Assembly (NCBI GenBank): GCA_021151685.1
Contig: JAGKWS010000098.1
Coordinates: forward strand, 1-15,584
Direction: 5' to 3'
DNA: 15,584 nucleotides
From: Chitinophagaceae bacterium
GTDB taxonomy: Bacteria > Bacteroidota > Bacteroidia > Chitinophagales > Chitinophagaceae
Positions 7,481-14,661 of this stretch are shown one piece after another. The notes beneath the pieces are model-generated. The model was not told the DNA's origin and made no database searches. It saw only the letters and a program-made list of their open reading frames with translations. Positions within the stretch are counted from its first letter, which is position 1. Each line of letters begins with the position of its first letter. The translations under genes and the position numbers were made by a program.

Positions 7481-8641
7481 CTATTCACTTTCATTGTTGT
7501 TGTTGTCAGGGTGCTGGGTTACTTCACTATTCTGCTGGGTATGGCCCGTAGTAGTAGCACCCCCGGTGTTATGAGTTTTTTTCAGGCCCTTATTAGGGTT
7601 TCCCAGAGCCCTAATAGTTCTATCCCGGGCATTTATAGTGTCACCCAAAGCTCTAATAGTGCTATCCTTTGGTTTAATAATAGCTTGGAGGTTCTCCGAA
7701 TTATTTGCGATGCTACCCATATTAGACTTTGGCGTATCAATTTGGACTGCCTCTGTTTTATGATGCCATTTAAGGTATCCGTTATATCCTAACGATAATG
7801 TCAGCAATACGGATAATGATATGATAACCAATGTGGGGTTTCTGCTGCTGTGCGGGGCGGCTATATTCGAGTCGGTATTACATTCTATTAATGCTGCGGT
7901 TAGGTTGTCGTGCTCGCCGCCGTTTTTGTGCCCTATCTGGTCAATTCCCGATATCAAGTCGGTTACGGTTGTTTCTACAGTTGCTTTCGTGTTCAGCATT
8001 TTCAGTAGCATGCTTTCCGGAACGGCACCACACACGCCATCAGTGCAAAGCAAAAAGCGGTCGCCTTTCAGGTACGGAATATCATCTTCTATTTCAACGT
8101 CAACATCGGGCTTAATACCTAATGCGCGTAGTATGATGTTAGAATCTTCTGAAACACGCGCCTGTTCTTCATCCATGACCCCCCTTTTTACCAATTCAAA
8201 TACCCTGGAATGGTCATTGGTGCGAAACACTTTTTTTATATTTTTCCCAAAAAATCCTGGCATCCGTAACTGATACACCCTACTGTCGCCTACATGAGCA
8301 ACAGTCGCTTTGTCTTTCTGTACTATAATACTGGTAACGGTAGTACCCATCCCCCTGTAGTTCTCATCTGTGCGTGAACGGTTATAAATCTCTACATTGG
8401 CTATTGTTATTGCCTTGGCTAATTCCTGCCCTATTGCGGCCGGGTTGGATACCCGACGTGAAAAATAATCTAATATAATATTCACCGCCATTTTGGATGC
8501 GGTGGCACCACCCCTTGCTCCGCCCATACCGTCGCATACCACTACCAACAGCCCAAAGCTGAGCATTACTGCGCCGGAAGAGTCCTGTTGCTCTGTCCGC
8601 CCGCCTATGCTATCGGCTATTTTATAATTGAATAAGTTCAT
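7481..8641 (-). CDS. PP2C-type Ser/Thr phosphatase with C-terminal TM anchor
   Basis: This metal-dependent protein phosphatase has 386 residues. The PP2C domain spans about 5-253, with GGRTEQQD (D20), DGMGG (37-41), MGTT (98-101), VGDSR (117-121), TDG (D201) and EHDN (D245), so the metal-binding acidic residues look complete. A membrane helix follows at about 270-290. A roughly 95-residue tail comes after it, rich in Asn, Thr and Gln, containing two copies of TIRALG 14 residues apart. With the catalytic domain cytoplasmic, the tail would be periplasmic. The start follows the kinase stop by only 6 bases (TAATTAGCTATG), suggesting coupled translation and a matched kinase/phosphatase pair. The likely role is to remove phosphates placed by the linked kinases. 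Confidence 0.93.
   Translation of the reverse strand: MNLFNYKIADSIGGRTEQQDSSGAVMLSFGLLVVVCDGMGGARGGATASKMAVNIILDYFSRRVSNPAAIGQELAKAITIANVEIYNRSRTDENYRGMGTTVTSIIVQKDKATVAHVGDSRVYQLRMPGFFGKNIKKVFRTNDHSRVFELVKRGVMDEEQARVSEDSNIILRALGIKPDVDVEIEDDIPYLKGDRFLLCTDGVCGAVPESMLLKMLNTKATVETTVTDLISGIDQIGHKNGGEHDNLTAALIECNTDSNIAAPHSSRNPTLVIISLSVLLTLSLGYNGYLKWHHKTEAVQIDTPKSNMGSIANNSENLQAIIKPKDSTIRALGDTINARDRTIRALGNPNKGLKKTHNTGGATTTGHTQQNSEVTQHPDNNNNESE
7607..7667 (-). repeat. Two-copy 42-bp-period repeat in the PP2C tail
   Basis: Two 19-base segments (7607-7625 and 7649-7667) match at 17 of 19 positions and lie exactly 42 bases apart. They encode the two TIRALG copies in the tail beyond the membrane helix of the phosphatase. 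The period is a multiple of three, so copy-number change would keep the frame. Confidence 0.7.
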
Positions 8642-8647
8642 AGCTAA

Positions 8648-9532
8648 TTATTTATTAATTGAAAACAGGCGTTCCAACCAATTCTTCTTTACAAATACCT
8701 GCATCAATTCTTCTTTCAATTCAAGAGCGGTATGATAACGTTGGAAGGGTTCTTTTGCTGTTGCTTTTTTTAGAACTCTGAATACTTCGGCAGACAAGGC
8801 GGGATGGCGCGGCAGCGGTTTTTCAATGTGCATATTTTGTATGTCCTTCTCGCTCTTTGCGGTATAAGGCAGGCTACCGGTAAGCAACTCGTATAAAGAA
8901 ATACCGAAAGCGTAAATATCGGTACGGGCATCAATTTTATCAGTCTCGCCACGTATTTGTTCCGGCGGGGCATATTCTATACTTCCCGGACCAACACCAG
9001 ACCGTGTTAGCCTTTTCCCACCTGTTATGCGTGCAATTCCAAAATCCATTAAAACCGCAACATTATCAGGTTCTTTAACCATAATGTTATTCGGTTTCAC
9101 ATCACGATGAACAATGCCTTTTTCGTGCAAAACAGACAAAGCATCCAATATGGACTGCATATGCGTTATTATTGTTTTTTGTTTGTCCGTAATGTTGCCA
9201 CTTAATGAGCGCGCATATATGTCTATTGTTTTTCCCATAACAAACCGACTCATAACATGTACTTTGCCATCTGCAATGCAACAGTCAAGCATTTCTATGA
9301 TATTAGGATGTTTAAATCTTATATCACCCTCTCTTATGCTCCGTTCTACTATGGATGCATTGTTTGCCAAATCGGCAAATAATACTTTTATCGCAATAGG
9401 GTACCCTTGAGCGTCAATGCCTTTAAATACACGTCCCATCCCGCCTTCACCAAGAAAATTTCGCTTATCATATGGATCAAACCTATAGGGACTATAGTGC
9501 CTGTCAGAACCATAAAGAGTTATTACCGGCAT
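8648..9532 (-). CDS. Soluble Hanks-type Ser/Thr protein kinase
   Basis: This 294-residue kinase consists almost only of the catalytic domain. It shows the glycine loop GEGGMG (28-33), catalytic Lys49 in IAIKVLF, HRDVKPNN with Asp144, DFG (163-165), a TRSGVGPGS activation segment, APPEQ in place of APE, and DIYAFG. All residues needed for activity are present. The protein ends about 20 residues after the kinase fold with an amphipathic stretch (VKKNWLERLFSINK) and no membrane helix, unlike the other kinase of the cluster. It phosphorylates Ser/Thr; the substrate is not known, but linked FHA proteins and the PP2C are the obvious partners. It lies 6 bases ahead of the PP2C gene. The GEGGMG loop resembles PknB-type bacterial kinases. 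Confidence 0.94.
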   Translation of the reverse strand: MPVITLYGSDRHYSPYRFDPYDKRNFLGEGGMGRVFKGIDAQGYPIAIKVLFADLANNASIVERSIREGDIRFKHPNIIEMLDCCIADGKVHVMSRFVMGKTIDIYARSLSGNITDKQKTIITHMQSILDALSVLHEKGIVHRDVKPNNIMVKEPDNVAVLMDFGIARITGGKRLTRSGVGPGSIEYAPPEQIRGETDKIDARTDIYAFGISLYELLTGSLPYTAKSEKDIQNMHIEKPLPRHPALSAEVFRVLKKATAKEPFQRYHTALELKEELMQVFVKKNWLERLFSINK

Positions 9533-9605
9533 TGCAATACATTGTTTATATAGTTAATTAAATAGTCCTACATGTGCTTGATATGCTATGGAGTTGTTCC
9601 AATCA

Positions 9606-10742
9606 CTACTTTGTCTTGTTGTGTTCTTCCTCTATACTGCTGGCTATGTAACCCGATATCCACCCTACATAGCCATTCCTGACAAAATAGTAGTGTCTTT
9701 CATTTTCAGGTTTTTTGTTTCTTTCCATTTCATCCATAATCCCCTTCATCAGCATTCCTCCCGCTATAATTTGGTTCTTATTAAAAGTTGCCTGAGAGCG
9801 ACTGATCTGCTTTTGGGCTCCCTGCAATATTTCGTTATCCGTAATGGATGAAAGATTGGGGTGGGTCAACAATTCATATTCTTCTGATGAGGCAAGTTTC
9901 AATAACTTCTCAATATCCTTTTTTGTAAATTCGCAAATATCTTTCTTTACGTTTTGGGGATATAGGTAATTACACATTGCCCAATATATACCACCTGTGC
10001 AGTAAGACACGGCATATTTTGTCATGCCGGGCTTTCTTTCTATCTCGCTGCGAATTACTGGCAGCACACTATCTGTATAAAATGTGCTTGCCATATTGCC
10101 ATTTATTTTTTTAGCAAGTGTAGCCGTTCCCCAGGGAATGCTAATACATTCCGCATTCTGCCCTTTAATACAGTAACCACCTTTTGTGTTTCCGCTGCCA
10201 ATATCTGTTAACGAGCCAGAAAATAAATACGCTGATGGTACCACGCCTCTAATCGTCAGTTCACTTTCCCGGCAAGGCGTAAGAAATTCTATTTTCTTTC
10301 TATATGCCGGAACCGCTTCTTTTATGGCTTGGAGTAATTTTTCTCCTGTCCCAGTTTGCTTATCGGCTTCCTGCTTTACGCCACTGCTTACTGCAATAAA
10401 TACATGGTCTGCTGGTATTTTTTCTTTAAAGCTGGTTACTGTATCAAAAAATATCTTCACGGCATCGCCAGTTTCTATAATTGCATTTTGCGTAAAATCA
10501 ATTACAGACGTATTTTTTGAACCATCCTGAACAGGTGTGAATACAATTTGTCCATCTTCACGTCTTGCTTTTATTATAGAGTACTTTACCCCTTTGGCAC
10601 CTATTTCTATTCCGGCATAATATTGCCCTGCGTTGTCCAGATTGGTACTTTGGGCATCTTTATTTTGCAAAGTTTGACCCTGTGCTACAGTTATCAGTAA
10701 ACAGGCTGTTGCGACAAAAAGTTGTTTTATTTTTTTGGGCAT
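9606..10742 (-). CDS. Exported Ppx/GppA-like (ASKHA-fold) protein, short paralogue
   Basis: This 378-residue protein has a signal peptide: KKIK, a hydrophobic core LFVATACLLITVA, and likely cleavage before QTLQ. The rest resembles exopolyphosphatase/pppGpp phosphatase (Ppx/GppA). It has GIEIGAKGVKYSII (phosphate-1 loop, 44-57), AVSSGVKQEAD (like the TSAVREAxN block), IEFLTPCRESEL (like ISGREEARL, with E159 at the presumed catalytic Glu), DIGSGNTK (180-187, like DIGGGSTE), IPWGT, and IIAGGMLMKGIM. In Ppx/GppA the DIGGGSTE block ends in a catalytic Glu; here it is Lys187, so activity may be lost or changed. Known Ppx/GppA are cytoplasmic, so export is unusual. It is a tandem paralogue of the next gene. 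A divergent actin/Hsp70-like ATPase remains possible. Function unknown. Confidence 0.75.
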   Translation of the reverse strand: MPKKIKQLFVATACLLITVAQGQTLQNKDAQSTNLDNAGQYYAGIEIGAKGVKYSIIKARREDGQIVFTPVQDGSKNTSVIDFTQNAIIETGDAVKIFFDTVTSFKEKIPADHVFIAVSSGVKQEADKQTGTGEKLLQAIKEAVPAYRKKIEFLTPCRESELTIRGVVPSAYLFSGSLTDIGSGNTKGGYCIKGQNAECISIPWGTATLAKKINGNMASTFYTDSVLPVIRSEIERKPGMTKYAVSYCTGGIYWAMCNYLYPQNVKKDICEFTKKDIEKLLKLASSEEYELLTHPNLSSITDNEILQGAQKQISRSQATFNKNQIIAGGMLMKGIMDEMERNKKPENERHYYFVRNGYVGWISGYIASSIEEEHNKTK

Positions 10743-10833
10743 ACTATAAGTTATTATTTTAAATTTTCATTTGCATTAAGATGTTTCGCAAGTATATTTT
10801 TGGGCTGCACGAATAAAAATAAATATTACCAAA

Positions 10834-12411
10834 TCAGCTCTTCGTCTTGCTGTATTCTTCTTTTATGCTTTTGATTACATAGCCCTTTATCCATGCTGTT
10901 TGACCACCCCTGTAAAAAAAGTAGCGTTGCCCTTTTTTATGCGATGTGTTCCTTTCCATTTCGTCCATAATCCCTTTCATCAGCAATCCCCCAGCAATAA
11001 TTTGATTCATATTGAACTGTCCGAGAGATTTGTTAATTTGTTTTCTTGCTTCTTGCAATAGTTCATTATTCTTAATTAAAGATAGATTTGGTGGATTTAT
11101 TAATTTCCCGCTATCTGTAGAGGCAAGCTGTAGCAATTTTTCAATATCTTTTTTCGTAAACTCACAAAGAGTATCTTTTATCTTTTGTGGATACAGGTAA
11201 TTACACATGGCCCAGTAAATGCCACCTACGTAGTAAGACATAGAATTCTTAGCAATACCGGGTTTTCCTCTCATTTCTCTACGAATTACAGGCAGTACGC
11301 TATCTGAATAGAAACGGCTTTTCACATTGCCATTTATCTTTTTTGCAAGTGTTACAGTTCCCCATGGTATATTGATACATTCCATATCCTGCCCTTCAAC
11401 AGCAACTCCCCCCTTTGTGTTTCCACTGCCAATATCAATTAGAGGAATTTTGTATCTGTATTCCTCCGGAATTGTTGAGAATATGTTCAATTCACTTTCC
11501 TTGCAAATCGAAAGAAATTCAATTTCTTTTCTATAGGTCGGTACTGCGTCTTTTATGGCCAGTAACAAGCTTTCCCTTGCCCCGGGTCGTTTATCGGCTT
11601 CCTGCGTTACACCGCTGCTGATGCAAATGAAAATATGGTTTGCTGGTATGTCTTTATTTAACCCAGCTATTGCATGGTAAAAATTTCTAACGGCGTTGGC
11701 TGTATTCAGTATAGCAGTTGGTGTAAAGTCAATTACTTGCGTATTTACCGTGCTATCTTTATTGTATATATATTTAATGCGACCGTTTGCTTGGGGTTTT
11801 GCTCTTATTATTGAATATTTAACCCCTTTAGCCCCCACTTCTATTCCGGCATATTCATGCCAGGCCGTGTCAATCGTAACATTGTTGTCATGCACAGTGC
11901 CTGTATGTCTTTCTTCCATTAAGGGCATCTGTAACGATTGAGAAATACTAAGTGCGCCATCAAAATAACGTTGCGCATTTTTTACATAAAGTAAGCCCAA
12001 ATATTCATTGGCAATAGCCTCCCAATAGCGGTTGTTTATATTTTTTGCGGCACTAAGCCCTTTTAATAGATATTTTTCGCTTTCGTCATATTCGCCTGCC
12101 TTCATTAAATCGAAACCCGTCTTGATCCAACTTTGAGTGGTTTGCAAATCCTGGCTATGCACATCTTTAATATCGTTGGAAGGCTTACTACTTATGTGTT
12201 GATCTGTTTGCAATTTTTGGCCATGCACACCACTTGTACACCATTTACATTTTCGGTAATAGTACTGAGTGGCATGCAAGTCTTGATCATGCATATTATG
12301 GGTACACCTTTTGTATGTTCGCTGATACGGGTGAATGGACTGTAAATTTTGACCATGCACAACGTTAGAAAATAAGCATACAATTGGAATAACAAGGTCT
12401 TTTATTTTCAT
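10834..12411 (-). CDS. Exported Ppx/GppA-like protein with 22-residue repeats and TPR-like region
   Basis: This 525-residue paralogue of the downstream gene begins with a signal peptide (MKIKD, core LVIPIVCLFSNVV, cleavage probably before QNLQ). Residues 18-93 hold four copies of a V/M-H-x-Q-x-L motif spaced exactly 22 residues apart. Residues 94-165 are helical and TPR-like (GFDLMKAGEYDESEKYLLKGL ...). The Ppx/GppA-like domain starts at about 187, with GIEVGAKGVKYSII, ISSGVTQEAD, CKESEL (E305 at the presumed catalytic Glu) and DIGSGNTK (326-333). As in its neighbour, Lys333 replaces the family Glu of DIGGGSTE. Both paralogues end in a similar MKGIMDEMERN plus aromatic-rich tail. It is probably periplasmic, perhaps a sensor or binding protein rather than an enzyme (inference). 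It lies 24 bases after the membrane kinase gene. Confidence 0.75.
   Translation of the reverse strand: MKIKDLVIPIVCLFSNVVHGQNLQSIHPYQRTYKRCTHNMHDQDLHATQYYYRKCKWCTSGVHGQKLQTDQHISSKPSNDIKDVHSQDLQTTQSWIKTGFDLMKAGEYDESEKYLLKGLSAAKNINNRYWEAIANEYLGLLYVKNAQRYFDGALSISQSLQMPLMEERHTGTVHDNNVTIDTAWHEYAGIEVGAKGVKYSIIRAKPQANGRIKYIYNKDSTVNTQVIDFTPTAILNTANAVRNFYHAIAGLNKDIPANHIFICISSGVTQEADKRPGARESLLLAIKDAVPTYRKEIEFLSICKESELNIFSTIPEEYRYKIPLIDIGSGNTKGGVAVEGQDMECINIPWGTVTLAKKINGNVKSRFYSDSVLPVIRREMRGKPGIAKNSMSYYVGGIYWAMCNYLYPQKIKDTLCEFTKKDIEKLLQLASTDSGKLINPPNLSLIKNNELLQEARKQINKSLGQFNMNQIIAGGLLMKGIMDEMERNTSHKKGQRYFFYRGGQTAWIKGYVIKSIKEEYSKTKS
12133..12360 (-). repeat. 66-bp in-frame tandem repeat, four copies
   Basis: The motif V/M-H-x-Q-x-L falls with His at residues 19, 41, 63 and 85 of the protein, an exact 22-residue (66-bp) period. 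Secondary matches keep the same phase, for example Cys-Thr at 36-37 and 58-59. The first copy includes the signal-peptide cleavage site itself, so the array looks like tandem duplication of the cleavage junction. The short paralogue downstream has a single copy (QGQTLQ). Copies have diverged, so the expansion is not very recent. Confidence 0.8.
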
Positions 12412-12435
12412 CTTTGTATTTATTTTGTATTCATT

Positions 12436-13710
12436 TTAATATTCTCCTCCAGTCTTTACAGAAGGGGGTGGTTCGTTTGACTCTGCCGGAGATTGCTCCT
12501 TTTGAGACGAGTTGTTTCGTTTATGGTGTTTCTTGTCAGTAATTTTATCGTTGCTGTTCTTATTGTTACTTTCATACACAGGATCCGTATGTGTTTCCTC
12601 CATCGGATTGGCCGTCTCAGGCGAAGGAGGGACAGTGGCAACACTATCCCCGGCACCCTGAGATTGTGTGGCGGGCGATGTGACAGATGTGGCAGGCACA
12701 CTGTTATCTTGTTTAGGATGCCCGTCGCCAGATTTAAGAAAATATGCCAAACACCCAATCAAAATAAGTGCACTTATTGCGCCAGCTACTATTATTTTTT
12801 TTGTTTGCCCTTCATTTTGTATTAGTGAAATTTTACCGTCGGGCAATTTCTGTAAGTCATCTATAAATTGTGATATGTTTTTATACCGATATTTTTGATC
12901 TTTTGCCGTAGCATTAACAATCAGGTTATAGGCATTTTTATTAAGCTTATTGTGCAGGGGAATTTTTTTCTTTAGATGGCCATCTTCAACTAACTTTCTG
13001 TCGCCGTCAAACGGCACATGCCCGGTAAGCATTTCAAAAAGAACTATACCCAACGAATATATATCCGTGCTTTTATTTATTAAGTCTGTTATCCCATTTA
13101 TTTGCTCTGGCGAAGTATAAAATTCCGTCCCAATAAAACTGCCTTCAGTCGTAAGTCCTGTTATATAGTCATCTTTGTCTTTAACTATTCCATAATCAAA
13201 CAACACTGCGCCTCTGTTAGGTACCAGCATGATGTTGGATGGTTTAACATCTCTATGGACGTATTTATTATGAAATGCTTCCAACCCATTTGCTAAATCC
13301 AGCATAATTTGTTTTGCCTGGCTTATAGTAAATGTTTGCCTGTTTTTATTAAGCAGGGCAATCCTTCTCTCCAATGTTTCTCCCTCAAGGAACTCGGTTA
13401 CTATATGGTAACGACCGTTATCCTCAATAAAATCAAATACCTCACCAAGATTCTTATGTTTTATCCTAACCGATGCCTCTCTTCTAAACCGCTCTATTCT
13501 CTCGGGCCTATCCGTAGATTCCCTGAATAGAATTTTAATGGCAACTTTTACTTCTTTACCATTGGCATCTCTCATTATACCACCATTGGTATCCAGTTTC
13601 GAGCCTCTAAGTACTCTCCCCATGCCACCTTCGCCAAGAACATTCCCCACTAATGTTGGGTCAAACAATAAATACTGGCCATTTTCGCCTTTTAAGGTAA
13701 TATCCGACAT
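12436..13710 (-). CDS. Membrane-anchored Hanks-type Ser/Thr protein kinase
   Basis: This 424-residue protein has a kinase domain at about 20-290. It shows GEGGMG (26-31), Lys59 in VAIKILF, HRDVKPSN with Asp154, DYG (172-174, a variant of DFG), TSPEQ in place of APE, and DIYSLG. A membrane helix follows at about 304-325. A roughly 95-residue tail comes after it, rich in Pro, Ser, Thr, Glu and Lys and predicted disordered; it would be periplasmic with no recognisable sensor domain. The key catalytic residues are present, so it is likely active. It is second in the operon, 81 bases after the FHA gene and 24 before the long Ppx/GppA-like gene. Together with the soluble kinase it gives the cluster two writers of Ser/Thr phosphorylation. 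Confidence 0.94.
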   Translation of the reverse strand: MSDITLKGENGQYLLFDPTLVGNVLGEGGMGRVLRGSKLDTNGGIMRDANGKEVKVAIKILFRESTDRPERIERFRREASVRIKHKNLGEVFDFIEDNGRYHIVTEFLEGETLERRIALLNKNRQTFTISQAKQIMLDLANGLEAFHNKYVHRDVKPSNIMLVPNRGAVLFDYGIVKDKDDYITGLTTEGSFIGTEFYTSPEQINGITDLINKSTDIYSLGIVLFEMLTGHVPFDGDRKLVEDGHLKKKIPLHNKLNKNAYNLIVNATAKDQKYRYKNISQFIDDLQKLPDGKISLIQNEGQTKKIIVAGAISALILIGCLAYFLKSGDGHPKQDNSVPATSVTSPATQSQGAGDSVATVPPSPETANPMEETHTDPVYESNNKNSNDKITDKKHHKRNNSSQKEQSPAESNEPPPSVKTGGEY

Positions 13711-13791
13711 GCGTTCTGAGAAAAAGAAGAAAAGCAGGAAAAAATCAAACCATACAATGTGATTATGCGCATTTAAACGCTATAAAAAAAT

Positions 13792-14430
13792 CTATGTCCT
13801 TGTTTTTCCTTTTCTCTGTGAGTTATAGTCTGCACCAGTACTATTCGCATTATTATAGAAGTTTTCAGAAGAATAATCAGGATATCCTTGATTTCCGCCC
13901 CACCCGCTATTCTGCGTTGTAGCGGTGGCCTGAAACTTGTCGTTTTGCGAAAGCCCGTTTACATACTTATCGGCTACAAACAGCACTAAAGTGTATTCCC
14001 CAATTTTTATTTTGTCGTTATTTTTTATTTCAACGCCTGAATATATGGGTAGCCGGTTCCCATTCAATTCAGTCCCATTAGTAGAACTCAAATCCACCAA
14101 CTGTAGTTTCCATGAGTTATTTTGGGTATCCTTGCTTATGTTGATATTGGCATGTTTACCACTCACGTGTTTTTCAGCTAAAAGAACACTGTTTTCTTGC
14201 GCAGAAGATCCAATGCTATTGTTTCCTTCACGTAATTCCCAATACTCGCCTATCTCTGATTTTGAAAAAGAAACCAAAAATCCCGCAAGGGTATTAACAT
14301 CTTTCGGATTTTCTCTTGAGGGAATATCTTCGTTTCCGGGCACCCTTGTTTTCTGCTTGCTGCTGCCATATCCGCCGCCAACAGGAACGGTGCCGTCTGG
14401 TTGAAAAGGATATTCTTGTTGTGTTGCCAT
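13792..14430 (-). CDS. Soluble FHA-domain protein
   Basis: This 212-residue protein has one FHA domain at about 62-155, flanked by low-complexity N- and C-terminal arms rich in Gly, Asn, Ser and Gln. The phosphothreonine-binding core is visible as HVSGKHANI (S90, H93) and DLSSTNGTELNG (115-124). The Arg of the usual GR is missing (IGSSAQ at 73-78), which may weaken phosphopeptide binding. There is no membrane helix or signal peptide. It is the first gene of the minus-strand operon, with the divergent XRE gene 231 bases away. A role as adaptor or substrate of the linked kinases is likely from context; T6SS Fha-type scaffolds are an analogy only. Confidence 0.88.
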   Translation of the reverse strand: MATQQEYPFQPDGTVPVGGGYGSSKQKTRVPGNEDIPSRENPKDVNTLAGFLVSFSKSEIGEYWELREGNNSIGSSAQENSVLLAEKHVSGKHANINISKDTQNNSWKLQLVDLSSTNGTELNGNRLPIYSGVEIKNNDKIKIGEYTLVLFVADKYVNGLSQNDKFQATATTQNSGWGGNQGYPDYSSENFYNNANSTGADYNSQRKGKTRT

Positions 14431-14511
14431 AACTGTTTTTTTTATAGTGTAGAAAAGTGAAGTTTTACGCTGCTATTACGCTAATTATAAAATGATAGAT
14501 AATGTTTTTCA

Positions 14512-14549
14512 TATAACATAACAATGTACGGTACATTAGTGATGTTATA
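14512..14549. promoter_or_regulatory. Nested palindrome between the FHA and XRE genes
   Basis: An inner perfect 15-bp palindrome, AATGTAC-G-GTACATT (14523-14537), sits inside an outer 8-bp inverted pair, TATAACAT (14512-14519) and ATGTTATA (14542-14549). The two dyads are centred within half a base of each other. The location, in the 231-bp space between divergent genes, fits an operator or shared control site for the FHA-led operon. The inner site contains GTAC, the core also found in the boxes next to the XRE start. Confidence 0.6.
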
Positions 14550-14617
14550 CTCGCAATATGCTACTTAATTATTTATTCGAAAATATTGAATTTCCTTCAA
14601 GATGCATACGTCTTTTT

Positions 14618-14656
14618 AGTATTTTATTAGTACTTTGTAGGTACTTATAAAGTACT
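14618..14656 (+). promoter_or_regulatory. Four 11-bp-phased GTA(C/T)T boxes upstream of the XRE gene
   Basis: GTATT at 14619 and GTACT at 14630, 14641 and 14652 start exactly 11 bases apart, placing them on one face of the helix. The outer two of the last three also form an inverted repeat, AGTACTTT (14629-14636) with AAAGTACT (14649-14656). The last box ends 5 bases before the XRE start codon, where a ribosome site would be. The pattern suits autorepression by the regulator itself. Confidence 0.55.
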
Positions 14657-14661
14657 GACCA

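Larger units (their letters stand above)
5857..14430 (-). other. Seven-gene putative phospho-signalling operon
   Basis: Seven consecutive minus-strand genes with gaps of 6 to 91 bases: FHA, membrane kinase, two exported Ppx/GppA-like proteins, soluble kinase, membrane PP2C, and FHA-FHA-TM-trypsin. No promoter or terminator of clear consensus was found inside. The block is AT-richer than the genes to its left and lies between a divergent XRE regulator and a perfect hairpin. Operon status is inferred from strand, spacing and functional fit. Confidence 0.75.

Noticed and set aside
9606..12411. FtsA/MreB-type actin or Hsp70 assignment for the exported ASKHA proteins
   Set aside because: The IEFLxxxxES and SSGVxQEAD blocks align better with Ppx/GppA, and the signal peptides argue against a cytoskeletal role; kept as a minor alternative.
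5857..14430. Type VI secretion post-translational control module (Ppk/Ppp/Fha)
   Set aside because: Kinase, PP2C and FHA are present, but no Tss structural genes occur and the protease and Ppx-like genes do not belong to that module; kept only as an analogy.
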